From Thermomonospora catenispora (GTDB lineage Bacteria > Actinomycetota > Actinomycetes > Streptosporangiales > Streptosporangiaceae), in assembly GCF_006363815.1 (NCBI RefSeq), contig NZ_RRYT01000031.1, forward strand, positions 2,479-51,511: a stretch of DNA of 49,033 nt, read 5' to 3'. Positions 33,219 to 41,900 of this stretch are shown here, piece after piece. The notes beneath the pieces are model-generated. The model worked only from the letters and a program-made list of their open reading frames with translations, was not told the DNA's origin and made no database searches. Within the stretch, counting starts at the first letter, position 1; the number at the start of each line of letters is the position of its first letter. A program made the position numbers and the translations under genes.

Positions 33219-33594
33219 TCAGGCCGGATTCATCCCCCAGGAATCCATAACCTTCACAGGGCCCTCAAATCCCTCACCGGGCTTCTGGGGATCCCGCTGG
33301 GAGTCAAGTTCAGAGCACAGTTCCTCTCCGCTGTGCAGTGGCGACGGCTCTTCGGCGTGCCCGACTGTGGGGGCAATGCCTCCCTCTAGGGAAGGACTTG
33401 CGAACTCACCTGCCCGCTCCTCTTCAGGGAAAGCGCCTGCGGCACGACATCGCCGCCTTACGACGGGCCCGAGCCTCCTCCTCGCCGATAGGCGCATATG
33501 GCGTGGCCGCATTGAGCAGTCTGGCCGGACGGTTCGTACCGCTCTCACCTCCCGGCACGGGCCGACCCTCTCCGGACACCTCTTGCAGAGTCAT
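33219..33594 (-). pseudogene. Decayed small gene, split by a frameshift
   Basis: A 56-residue frame from ATG 33594 (MTLQEVSGEGRPVPGGESG ... PYAPIGEEEARARRKAA) stops at 33424-33426. A second frame picks up in register with its end and continues (FPEEERAGEFASPSLEGG ... VKVMDSWGMNPA) to a stop at 33219. A third frame (DESGLSEPDPLTVDSLTP ... WEAEIP) then runs to 33071. Together they read like one acidic protein broken by two frame changes. A promoter-like sequence lies 36 bases upstream. They could instead be separate tiny genes. Confidence 0.35.
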
Positions 33595-33629
33595 TCAGCC
33601 GATGCCGAACCGGCACTCTTTTCAAGAGG

Positions 33630-33659
33630 GTCATATAGCGCAGTTGACTCGAATCAACT
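33630..33659 (-). promoter_or_regulatory. Promoter-like sequence overlapped by a palindrome
   Basis: On the complementary strand TTGATT (33652-33657), a 16-base spacer and TATGAC (33630-33635) form a plausible promoter facing the decayed cluster. The inverted repeat AGTTGA-N6-TCAACT (33642-33659) covers the -35 element, as an operator would. Confidence 0.4.
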
Positions 33660-33684
33660 CAGACTGTATACCCACGCCCTAACC

Positions 33685-33719
33685 GCGTCCACTTCCATGT
33701 GCATTCAGTAAGTGGACGC
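33685..33719. repeat. 10-bp perfect inverted repeat with 15-base loop
   Basis: GCGTCCACTT (33685-33694) and AAGTGGACGC (33710-33719) are exact reverse complements around a 15-base loop at the dapD-proximal edge of the island. It could be a terminator, a protein-binding site or a relic of a mobile-element end. Confidence 0.6.
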
Positions 33720-33917
33720 CTAACATCCCCTGCTGGGAGGCACGGCCGACCACAGACATTTCCATGCAGGTGATCGACCTGCCGCAAGCGAGCTGGAGGA
33801 GCGAAGTGAAGAACCGCCGCCCGCTGCACGACGGTTATTGGCCGGATCCGGTCAGCGAGCCGTCGTTCCCGTCCGAAGCGGCCCGCACGGGGCGGCGGCG
33901 TTCATCAAGACATGCAG

Positions 33918-33955
33918 CTGGGGTCGGGCGGCCTCATCTGGCCGCCCGACCCCAG
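33918..33955 (-). terminator. Strong hairpin terminator after dapD
   Basis: A perfect 16-bp stem with a 6-base loop (33918-33933 with 33940-33955) begins 13 bases after the dapD stop. Confidence 0.85.
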
Positions 33956-33968
33956 CGCGAGAAGAAGA

Positions 33969-34805
33969 TCAGGCGTTGGCGCCGTGCTCGCGGAGGATCT
34001 CGTTGAGGGCCAGCTTGTCGTGCTGCTGGCCTTCCTCCAGGCGCTTGAGGACGAGCAGGCAGGGCATGCCGAACTCGCCGCCGGGGAACTTCTTGGGCCG
34101 GGTGCCGCTGACGCACACCGACCAGGCCGGGGCCTCGCCGCGCGGCAGCTCCTCGCCGGTCTCCACGTCGAAGACCCGGGTGGTCTTGGTGAGGATGGCG
34201 CCTGCCCCCAGCTTGGCGCCGCGGCGGACCCGGGCGCCGTCCACGACCATGCAGCGCGAGCCGATGAAGGCGTCGTCCTCGACCACGACCGGGACGGCGT
34301 TCGGAGGCTCGAGCACACCGCCGATGCCGACGCCGCCGGAGAGGTGGACGTTCTTGCCGATCTGGGCACAGGAGCCGACGGTGGCCCAGGTGTCGACCAT
34401 GGTGCCGGAGTCGACATAGGCGCCGATGTTGGTGAACGAGGGCATCAGCACCACGCCGGGGGCCAGGTAGGCGCCCCAACGGGCGATGGCGCCGGGCACG
34501 ACGCGCACGCCCTCCATGCGGGTCTTGAGCGGGATCCGGTCGTGGTAGTGGAAGTCGCCGACCTGGGCGCGCACCATGCCGAGGACCTTGAAGCTCAGCA
34601 GGATGGCCCGCTTGGCCCGCTCATCGACCACGACCTCGTCGGTGGCGGGGTCGACGAAGGCGACCCGGGCCTGGCCGGTGTCGATCTGGTCCACGGCGGC
34701 GACGATGGCCGCGCGGGCCTCGCTGTCGTCGGGGCTGAGCTGGTCCCGCCGCTCCCACAGCTCGTCGATGACGCCGGGGATCGGGCTGGTGAACGTATCG
34801 GTCAT
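33969..34805 (-). CDS. dapD: Tetrahydrodipicolinate N-succinyltransferase DapD, proteobacterial type
   Basis: 278 residues. After a helical N-domain (WERRDQLSPDDSEARAAIV), a left-handed beta helix carries the diagnostic VDTWATVGSCAQIGKNVHLS and GGVGIGGVLEPP. It transfers succinyl from succinyl-CoA to tetrahydrodipicolinate in lysine/diaminopimelate synthesis. Length and motifs match the E. coli DapD class rather than the longer DapD typical of actinobacteria such as M. tuberculosis Rv1201c. The start is ATG 34805 with TAAGCT (34814-34819, complementary strand) 8 bases upstream and no clear ribosome-binding site. It diverges from the lysozyme-like gene across 44 bases. Confidence 0.93.
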   Translation of the reverse strand: MTDTFTSPIPGVIDELWERRDQLSPDDSEARAAIVAAVDQIDTGQARVAFVDPATDEVVVDERAKRAILLSFKVLGMVRAQVGDFHYHDRIPLKTRMEGVRVVPGAIARWGAYLAPGVVLMPSFTNIGAYVDSGTMVDTWATVGSCAQIGKNVHLSGGVGIGGVLEPPNAVPVVVEDDAFIGSRCMVVDGARVRRGAKLGAGAILTKTTRVFDVETGEELPRGEAPAWSVCVSGTRPKKFPGGEFGMPCLLVLKRLEEGQQHDKLALNEILREHGANA

Positions 34806-34849
34806 GACAGGTGAGCTTAGTGGGGTCGATCAGCCGGTACGGTCGTGGT

Positions 34850-35692
34850 GTGCGGGGTTGGGATTGGAGACGCTGGCGCCCGACCGCCGTTGTGCTCTCT
34901 CTTGTGGCGGCCTTGGGCGCGAGCGGTTACGCGGTATGGACATATGCCCGGCCGTACCTGCACGGGTCCAACTGCGAGGTGCGCACCGCCGAGGGCTCGG
35001 TGCCGCTCGACCTGGAACAGGCGGCCAACGCGGCGACGATCGCGGGTGTGGCGTTCCGCAAGTCGCTGCCCGAACGCGCAGTGGTGATCGCCTACGCGAC
35101 GGCGATCCAGGAGTCGCACATCCGCAATCTGGCCGGTGGCGACCGGGACTCGGTCGGCATCTTCCAGCAGCGCCCCTCCCAAGGCTGGGGCCGGGTGGAG
35201 CAGCTGCGCGACCCGGTGTACGCGACCAGCAAGTTCTATGACGCGCTGGTGAAGGTGAAGGACTATCTGGACCGGGATCTGCACGACGCCGCCCAGGCGG
35301 TGCAGCGCAGCGCGGACGGCACCGCGTACGCGCCGCACGAGCCGCGCGCCAAGCAGCTCGCCGAGGCCTACACCGGCCGCCGCCCGGCGGCGGTCCGCTG
35401 CTGGTTCTCCCCCGGGAAGCGGGTCGAGCCCCGGCTGCCGGAGGCGATGCGCGCCCTGCACAAGACGTTCGGCACGAGCAAGCTGCCGGTGACGCGGGAC
35501 GGCGACCGGTACCGGATCAAGGTCCCCACCCGCCGGGCCGGCTGGGCGGTCGCCTCCTGGGCGGTCTCGCACGCCCAGCCCCACGGCATCTCCGAGGTCC
35601 GGTTCGCCGGCCTGCACTGGGAGGCCGAGGCCGGCCACGACGGCTGGACCGAGCACGACGAGGCCCCCGCCACCCACGTCATCGTCCGCTGA
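34850..35692 (+). CDS. Membrane-anchored lysozyme-like conserved protein
   Basis: 280 residues. A basic N-terminus (RGWDWRRWRP) and one membrane helix (TAVVLSLVAALGASGYAVW) anchor an extracytoplasmic domain with VVIAYATAIQESHIRNL and DRDSVGIFQQRPSQGWG. This resembles the catalytic-Glu region of lytic-transglycosylase-like folds (IQES) and is widespread in actinobacteria, without proven activity. The C-terminal ~90 residues (GWAVASWAVSHAQPHGISEVRF) look like a separate domain. GTG 34850 is preferred: TACGGT (34838-34843) lies 6 bases upstream, the leaderless pattern. An in-frame GTG at 34811 would add 13 residues. Confidence 0.82.
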   Translation: MRGWDWRRWRPTAVVLSLVAALGASGYAVWTYARPYLHGSNCEVRTAEGSVPLDLEQAANAATIAGVAFRKSLPERAVVIAYATAIQESHIRNLAGGDRDSVGIFQQRPSQGWGRVEQLRDPVYATSKFYDALVKVKDYLDRDLHDAAQAVQRSADGTAYAPHEPRAKQLAEAYTGRRPAAVRCWFSPGKRVEPRLPEAMRALHKTFGTSKLPVTRDGDRYRIKVPTRRAGWAVASWAVSHAQPHGISEVRFAGLHWEAEAGHDGWTEHDEAPATHVIVR

Positions 35693-35817
35693 GATCCGCC
35701 GAGGCGCACGGGTCCCGTGCATCCGGCGCGGCGCCGGGTCGCGGCGTTCGCCCGTGCCCGTGGGATCGTGCGCCCCGGCGCCGCCGGCCGAGACGGCCGA
35801 TCGCCCCTGCGACGCGA

Positions 35818-35856
35818 CGCCGGGGACGCTGCGCGCACGCCGACGCGTCCCCGGCG
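35818..35856. terminator. Hairpin terminator between convergent genes
   Basis: A perfect 12-bp stem (35818-35829 with 35845-35856) around a 15-base loop sits 10 bases beyond the acyl-CoA dehydrogenase stop, in the 173-base gap shared with the lysozyme-like gene. Confidence 0.7.
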
Positions 35857-35865
35857 GGCGGAGCG

Positions 35866-37005
<1,140 letters not shown>

Positions 37006-37051
37006 CCGGCGGGTCTCCTCACCGTGTAAGTAAATCCTGATGCAGAGTTAA

Positions 37052-37072
37052 TGTAACACCGGAACTGTCACA
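37052..37072. promoter_or_regulatory. Candidate MerR operator between acyl-CoA dehydrogenase and regulator
   Basis: TGTAAC (37052-37057) and GTCACA (37067-37072) form an inverted repeat with one mismatch and a 9-base spacer, centred in the divergent gap. The gap is unusually AT-rich for this genome. Confidence 0.45.
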
Positions 37073-37086
37073 TAAGGGAGGGGCGT

Positions 37087-37800
37087 ATGGAGCTCACGGT
37101 TGACGAGCTGGCCTCCCGCGCCGGGGTGTCGGTCCGGACCGTGCGCTACTACGCCGGCCGTGGCCTGCTGCCGCCGCCGCGCCTGCGCGGACGCACCGGG
37201 CTGTACGGGCCCGAGCACCTGGCCCGCCTGGAACTGGTCCGCGAGCTGCAGTCGCTCGGGCTGACGCTGGCCGCCATCGAACGCCATCTCCAGCGCATCC
37301 CCCTCGACGCCTCCCCCGAGGACCTGGCGCTGCAGCGCGCCCTGCTGTCGCCGTGGGCGCCCGGCCGCCCCGAGGAGATGGACCGGCACGAGCTGGACCG
37401 CCGCGTCGGGCGCCACCTGAGCGACGAGACCGTCAAGCGGCTGGCGGCGCTGGGCGTGGTGGAGGAGCTGTCCGGCGACCGGATCCGGGTGATCAACCCC
37501 GGACTGCTGCGGGTCGGCGTCGAGCTCGCCGAGCTGCCCCTCCCGATGGAGACCCTGCTGAACTCGCACGAGGCCGTCGAGCGCCACATCACGGCGCTGG
37601 CCGAGGAGCTGCACCGCAACTTCCAGGAGACCGTGGTGCGCCCCTACCGCGAGCGGGGCCGCCGGCCGCAGGAGCGGGAGGTGCTGCTGGCGGTGGCCGC
37701 CCGGCTCAAGCCCGTGATGATCCAGTCGCTGGTCACCTCGTTCCAGCAGGCGGTGGACCGGATCCTCCGCAAGACCGTCCCCGACGAGGGGAACGCCTGA
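37087..37800 (+). CDS. MerR-family transcriptional regulator
   Basis: 237 residues. The N-terminal winged HTH is LTVDELASRAGVSVRTVRYY with the second wing GLLPPPRLRGRTGLYGPEHLARLELV. A coiled-coil dimer helix follows, then a ~150-residue helical effector domain (VGVELAELPLPMETLLNSHE; AVERHITALAEELHRNF). Such long C-termini occur in actinobacterial regulators of fatty-acid or CoA-ester genes. The start is ATG 37087 with GGGAGGGG 5 bases before it. It probably controls itself and the divergent acyl-CoA dehydrogenase. Confidence 0.9.
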   Translation: MELTVDELASRAGVSVRTVRYYAGRGLLPPPRLRGRTGLYGPEHLARLELVRELQSLGLTLAAIERHLQRIPLDASPEDLALQRALLSPWAPGRPEEMDRHELDRRVGRHLSDETVKRLAALGVVEELSGDRIRVINPGLLRVGVELAELPLPMETLLNSHEAVERHITALAEELHRNFQETVVRPYRERGRRPQEREVLLAVAARLKPVMIQSLVTSFQQAVDRILRKTVPDEGNA

Positions 37801-37878
37801 TCTCCCGGTGCCGGCTCGCCGGCCGACGCCGACCGAAGACCCCTCAGGCGACGCGCCGGAAGACGCCGGACGGCCGTC

Positions 37879-39582
37879 CTACAGGTCGCGCCACTCCTGC
37901 CGCTGGTACTCCACCAGCACCGGCTTGACCAGCGTGTTGATCTGCACGTCGGTGCGCCGCAGGTCCCGGGCGAACACCGTCGAGGCCTGCAGCACCTGCC
38001 GGTCCACGAAACGCAGCTCGCCCGCCACGGCCGGATCCACCTCCGGCGTCGGCGCCCGCTCCCCCTCGGCGGCCAGCACGAACCCCCAGTCCCCGAAGCT
38101 CGGCACGTCCAGGTGGTAGGGGGTGGTCGCCAGCCCGGCCGCCTCGATGGTCTTCCTGATGCACCAGAACGACCTGGGGGCGAAGAACGGCGACCCCGAC
38201 TGCACGACCGCCCGGCCGCCCGGCGCCAGCGCCCGCCGCAGCATCCCGTAGAACTCCTGGGAGTACAGCTTGGCGGTGGACACGTCGTCGGGGTCGGGGA
38301 AGTCCACGATCACCGCGTCGAACCCGGCCGCCTCCCGCGCCGCCCGCCGGCGCAGCCAGGTGAAGGCGTCCTCGTTGACCACCCGTACCCGGGGGTCGTC
38401 GAAGGCGTGCCGGTTCAGCTCGGCCAGCTCCCGGTAGGTGCGCGCCAGGCGGATCATCTCCGGGTCCAGCTCCACCAGCGTCACCTGCCGCACGTCGCGG
38501 TACCGCAGCACCTCCCGCAGCCCCAGCCCGTCCCCGCCGCCGAGGATCAGCACGTTCTCCCGCCTGCCCGCCATCGCCGGATGCACCAGCGCCTCGTGGT
38601 AGCGATACTCGTCGATCGAGGAGAACTGCAGGTCGCCGTTCAGGAACAGCCGCAGGTCCGCCCGTCCCGACAGCCGGAGCGACCGGGTGATCACGATCTC
38701 CTGATACGGCGTCCGCCGGGCCAGCGCGATCGGGTCCCGGTACAGCGCCTGCCGCGCCGAGATCTCGAACCGGTCCGCCAGCGCGTACGTGCCGCCCAGC
38801 ACCACCAGCACGCCCGCCAGCCCGATCCACAGCGCTGTCCGCGTCCCGCGCCGCACCTGGCCGCGGAACAGCCACAGCACCACCGTCATGCCCGCGACGG
38901 CGTTGCCCGCCCCCACCAGCAGCGCGCCCTTGACGTGCCCGAAGGTCGGCAGCAGCAGGAACGGGAACGCCAGCCCGCCGATCAGCGCCCCCACGTAGTC
39001 GGCGGCGAACAGGTCCGCCACCGCGCTCCCCGCGTCCTGCCGGCGGATCCGCTGCAGCAGCGTCATCAGCAGCGGGATCTCCGCCCCGATCAGCATGCCC
39101 ACCGCGAACGCCACCACGACCAGCGCCGGCACGTACAGCCCCAGCCAGGCGTACGCCGCGTACAGCGCCAGCACCGACAGCCCGCCCAGCAGCGCCAGCG
39201 CCCCCTCGACCCCGGCGAACGCGACCACCGCGTGCCGCTGCAGGGGTTTGGCCGCCAGCGACCCGACCCCCATCGCGAACACCATCACCGACAGCACGAT
39301 CGACGCCTGGGTCACCGAGTTGCCGATCAGGTAGCTGCCCAGCGCCACCAGCGCCAGCTCGTACACCAGCCCGCACGCGGCGCAGGCGAACACCGCCGTC
39401 AGCACCAGCGCCCGGGCCAGCTCCCGGCGCCTGCGGGAGCCGGGGAGGCCCTCGGGGGCGGGGTCGGCGTCCGGAGCCCGCTCGGCGGTCCCCACCGCTT
39501 TCGCCTCCTTCGGCCGGGACGGCTCCTCGTCGCGGCCGGTCCGGACGCCGTCGTCGTGCTCACCGCGCTGGTCGGCGGTCAC
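37879..39582 (-). CDS. Membrane-embedded spermidine-synthase-like aminopropyltransferase
   Basis: 567 residues. A charged N-terminus (1-55), about seven transmembrane helices (56-270) and a C-terminal spermidine-synthase fold with LILGGGDG (346-352), TLVELDPEM and VIVDFPDPDDVSTAKLYSQEFY. The soluble domain keeps the SAM/dcSAM-binding glycine loop and the acidic residues expected of aminopropyltransferases, but the product is unproven. The start is GTG 39582 after GGAGGGGGG with 6 bases spacing. It is last in a run of DUF4178, DUF2617, DUF4247, a two-TM protein and DUF350, 171 bases after DUF350, and converges on the MerR gene. Confidence 0.87.
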   Translation of the reverse strand: MTADQRGEHDDGVRTGRDEEPSRPKEAKAVGTAERAPDADPAPEGLPGSRRRRELARALVLTAVFACAACGLVYELALVALGSYLIGNSVTQASIVLSVMVFAMGVGSLAAKPLQRHAVVAFAGVEGALALLGGLSVLALYAAYAWLGLYVPALVVVAFAVGMLIGAEIPLLMTLLQRIRRQDAGSAVADLFAADYVGALIGGLAFPFLLLPTFGHVKGALLVGAGNAVAGMTVVLWLFRGQVRRGTRTALWIGLAGVLVVLGGTYALADRFEISARQALYRDPIALARRTPYQEIVITRSLRLSGRADLRLFLNGDLQFSSIDEYRYHEALVHPAMAGRRENVLILGGGDGLGLREVLRYRDVRQVTLVELDPEMIRLARTYRELAELNRHAFDDPRVRVVNEDAFTWLRRRAAREAAGFDAVIVDFPDPDDVSTAKLYSQEFYGMLRRALAPGGRAVVQSGSPFFAPRSFWCIRKTIEAAGLATTPYHLDVPSFGDWGFVLAAEGERAPTPEVDPAVAGELRFVDRQVLQASTVFARDLRRTDVQINTLVKPVLVEYQRQEWRDL

Positions 39583-39753
39583 CGCATTCCCCCCTCCTGT
39601 CCGGCGGCGGACCGCCGGGTGCCTGAACGGTTCACGCCCGCCGCCGCATCCCGGCGACGGCAGGCGTGAGGTCCGCGCGTGCTCCGGGGCCCCGGGCCCG
39701 AGGGCGGTGCAGGCCGCCCGTGCGCGGAGCCGTGGTCGCCGCCGCGGAGCGGC

Positions 39754-40200
39754 TCAGTAGATCGCGGCGGCGACGATGGCGGAGATGGCCAGGTCGGTGA
39801 CGGCCACGATCCAGCAGGCGGGGGCCATGCCGCCGGAGGGCGCGCCGCCCTCCTCGCCGACCAGGGTGGCGCCCAGCTTGCCCGGGGTGAGCAGGTCGAG
39901 CAGGTAGAACGCCAGGGTCATGATGAGGATCCCGAGCACCCCGTACACCGCGGTGCTGACCAGGCCCTCGGCCAGGCCGTCCTCGCTGGTGGTGATGGCG
40001 GTGGTGATGATGACGCCGACCCCGGCCAGTTTGGCGGCCAGGATGAGGGCGGCGCCGCGGTTGTGCTCGGTCCAGATCTGCCGGCCCAGCGGGCCGGGGG
40101 TGGTGAGCTCCACCACCAGGTATCCCAGGGCCAGCAGGGCGATGCCGACCGCGCCGTACGCCAGCGCGGCCCCGCCCTCCTCGATGATTTCGTTCAGCAT
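39754..40200 (-). CDS. DUF350 (YjfL-like) membrane protein
   Basis: 148 residues with four hydrophobic helices (LAYGAVGIALLALGYLVVEL; GAALILAAKLAGVGVIITTA; TAVYGVLGILIMTLAFYLL; MAPACWIVAVTDLAISAIV). DUF350 proteins occur beside spermidine-synthase-like or ATP-grasp genes in many bacteria; function unknown. Its ATG shares one base with the stop of the two-TM gene (TGATG), indicating coupled translation. Confidence 0.88.
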   Translation of the reverse strand: MLNEIIEEGGAALAYGAVGIALLALGYLVVELTTPGPLGRQIWTEHNRGAALILAAKLAGVGVIITTAITTSEDGLAEGLVSTAVYGVLGILIMTLAFYLLDLLTPGKLGATLVGEEGGAPSGGMAPACWIVAVTDLAISAIVAAAIY

Positions 40201-40994
40201 CAGGCACTCCTACGGCTGCGTACGGCGGCGACGATGATCCAGGTGAGGCCCGCGGCGATGAGCACGCCGCCGATCCCCATCCACACATAGCGGGCGACCC
40301 CCGGCGGAGTGGGCTTGTCCCCGGGCAGCGGCTCCGAGGCCGCGGGCTGCGGCACCTGCGGGGCGGCGCCCTTCTCGGCGACGATCATGGGCAGCACCCC
40401 GACGGCGTCGGCGAGCCGGGCGGTGGCCTGGGAGCCGAGCAGGTCGGACCGGGTGATCCCGGCCCGCCGCAGAGCGTCCTCGCCGATCGAGATCTGCAGG
40501 TTGGTCTCGATGTCGATGGAGACCGACGTCCATTTCTCCTCGTAATAGGAGTAGGTGTAGCTCGCGGTGAACACCACCCACCGGGGGCACTGCTGGGGAT
40601 GCTGGCGGGGGTCCAGCCCGGTGCCGAGGTTGGAGCCCACGTCCGTCTCGTTGTCGTCGTAACGGTCGATGTCGTCGTCGAGATCGGCGGGCGGGGGGAC
40701 GGCCGGGTTCGCGGGCCGGATGGGGGTGGTGTACTCCCGGTAATCCACGGGGGCGTCGGTGTCGATCTTCCAGCCGTAGCAGATCTTCTGGGCCCGGGTG
40801 GCGTCGTTGAGCCGCTCCACCAGGTGTCCGGCGCCCCGGGAGCCGAACAGCCCGCCGCCGACCGGCACGTCGGCGTCGCCCCCGCCTCCCCAGTCGATCA
40901 GGTCGGCCACCGTCAGCACGGCGATGATGGCGATGATGGCCACCATGCAGCCCCAGTTGTTCCCATTCTTCTGCGCGCCGCCGGAGCCGCTCAC
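40200..40994 (-). CDS. Two-TM protein of the DUF350/spermidine-synthase-like operon
   Basis: 264 residues. A membrane helix near the N-terminus (CMVAIIAIIAVLTVADLI) and one near the C-terminus (YVWMGIGGVLIAAGLTWIIVAA) bracket a ~190-residue domain, probably extracytoplasmic. That domain has two cysteines (KICYGWKID and PQQCPRW) that could pair, an Asp-rich segment (DLDDDIDRYDDNETDVG) and TASYTYSYYEEKWTSVSID. No family recognised. GTG 40994 overlaps the DUF4247 stop and its own stop overlaps DUF350. Confidence 0.78.
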   Translation of the reverse strand: MSGSGGAQKNGNNWGCMVAIIAIIAVLTVADLIDWGGGGDADVPVGGGLFGSRGAGHLVERLNDATRAQKICYGWKIDTDAPVDYREYTTPIRPANPAVPPPADLDDDIDRYDDNETDVGSNLGTGLDPRQHPQQCPRWVVFTASYTYSYYEEKWTSVSIDIETNLQISIGEDALRRAGITRSDLLGSQATARLADAVGVLPMIVAEKGAAPQVPQPAASEPLPGDKPTPPGVARYVWMGIGGVLIAAGLTWIIVAAVRSRRSA

Positions 40995-41398
40995 TTGCCG
41001 CCTCCTCCCGGACCGCCGCCGCGGAATATGGAGGCCCGCCCGCCGGAACCGCCCCAGCGGCTGCCCACGGAGCTGTGGTGCCGCCGGTAACCCCGGTCGA
41101 CGTCGTCGACCAGGATCTGGCTGCCGCCCGCGACGGGGAGCACCGCCACGATGTGCTTGGGGTAGCGCAGGAACACCCCGGAGGGCTCATAGATCCTGTC
41201 GTTGGGCTTGAACTTGCGGGAGATGGCGGCCGCCACGCTCAGCGGCGACCCGTTCGCCCGATAGACGCCGTCGCCGACTCGGGTGTAGTGCGAGCTGATC
41301 CAGCGGTCCGGTGAGGTGTTCCCGCTGAACGCCGCGGCGACCAGCACGATCGTCCCGAGCACGGCCACGATGCCGCCGCCCACGAAATGTCGTCTCAC
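40991..41398 (-). CDS. DUF4247 family protein
   Basis: 135 residues. One N-terminal membrane helix (FVGGGIVAVLGTIVLVAAAF) is followed by a small domain (HYTRVGDGVYRANGSPLSVA; VFLRYPKHIVAVLPVAGGS; ILVDDVDRGYRRHH) and a Gly/Ser-rich tail. Recognised as DUF4247 from memory; function unknown. The start is GTG 41398, overlapping the DUF2617 stop (GTGA). Confidence 0.83.
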   Translation of the reverse strand: MRRHFVGGGIVAVLGTIVLVAAAFSGNTSPDRWISSHYTRVGDGVYRANGSPLSVAAAISRKFKPNDRIYEPSGVFLRYPKHIVAVLPVAGGSQILVDDVDRGYRRHHSSVGSRWGGSGGRASIFRGGGPGGGGK

Positions 41399-41895
41399 GT
41401 GATCTCCAGGAGGGTGCGGGTGACGACGATCTCTCTGGTCTGGGGGTAGGCGTGCCAGGTGCGCCAGCCCAGGGTCCCGGCGACCGGGTCGCCGTCCACG
41501 GCGAGCGCGGTCACCGCGTACGGGGATCCGGGGAACGTCCCGGTGAGCGCGTCGTCCCGATCGGCGACCCGTTCGCACAGCCGCCGCACGGCCGCGGCGA
41601 ACGCCGCCTCGGTGGGATGGGCCTCCACACGGGCCCGGAAACCGTAGGTCCAGCCGTCCACGTCGGCGCGCATCTCCTCGGGCAGCGGCCCGGGGTCGCC
41701 GGGGAGGCAGGCGACGGTCTCGCTGACCGGCCCGGCGAGGATCTGGTGGGAGGCTCCGAGCAGGCGCAGCTGCACCCGGATCCCGTCCCGTTCCACCGGC
41801 AGCACGGCGAGGGCGTCCAGCGGCTCCAGACCCAGCGCGAACGACAGCGCGTCGGCGCGGGTGTCCAGGTAGGGGGTGTCGAGGGCGGTGCGCAC
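41395..41895 (-). CDS. DUF2617 family protein
   Basis: 166 residues, soluble, beginning MRTALDTPYLDTRADALSFA. Conserved blocks are LRLLGASHQILAGP, SETVACLPG, FPGSPYAVTALAVDG and WRTWHAYPQTREIVVTRT. Recognised as DUF2617, found with DUF4178 and DUF4247 in actinobacteria; function unknown. The start is GTG 41895, five bases after the DUF4178 stop. Confidence 0.83.
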   Translation of the reverse strand: MRTALDTPYLDTRADALSFALGLEPLDALAVLPVERDGIRVQLRLLGASHQILAGPVSETVACLPGDPGPLPEEMRADVDGWTYGFRARVEAHPTEAAFAAAVRRLCERVADRDDALTGTFPGSPYAVTALAVDGDPVAGTLGWRTWHAYPQTREIVVTRTLLEIT

Positions 41896-41900
41896 CGCGC

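Larger units (their letters stand above)
32375..33805. other. AT-richer, gene-poor island between dapE and dapD regions
   Basis: About 1.4 kb with visibly lower GC and many A/T-ending codons. On the minus strand short open frames follow each other in different frames, as if a small cluster is decaying; the plus-strand frames are Pro/Ser/Arg-rich shadows. No transposase, integrase or tRNA-derived attachment site is seen. It holds a palindrome over a promoter-like sequence (33630-33659) and a long inverted repeat (33685-33719). Confidence 0.6.

Noticed and set aside
32482-33711. A 409-codon plus-strand frame through the AT-rich island
   Set aside because: Pro/Ser/Arg-rich composition typical of an antisense shadow, no start context, and more protein-like fragments lie opposite it.
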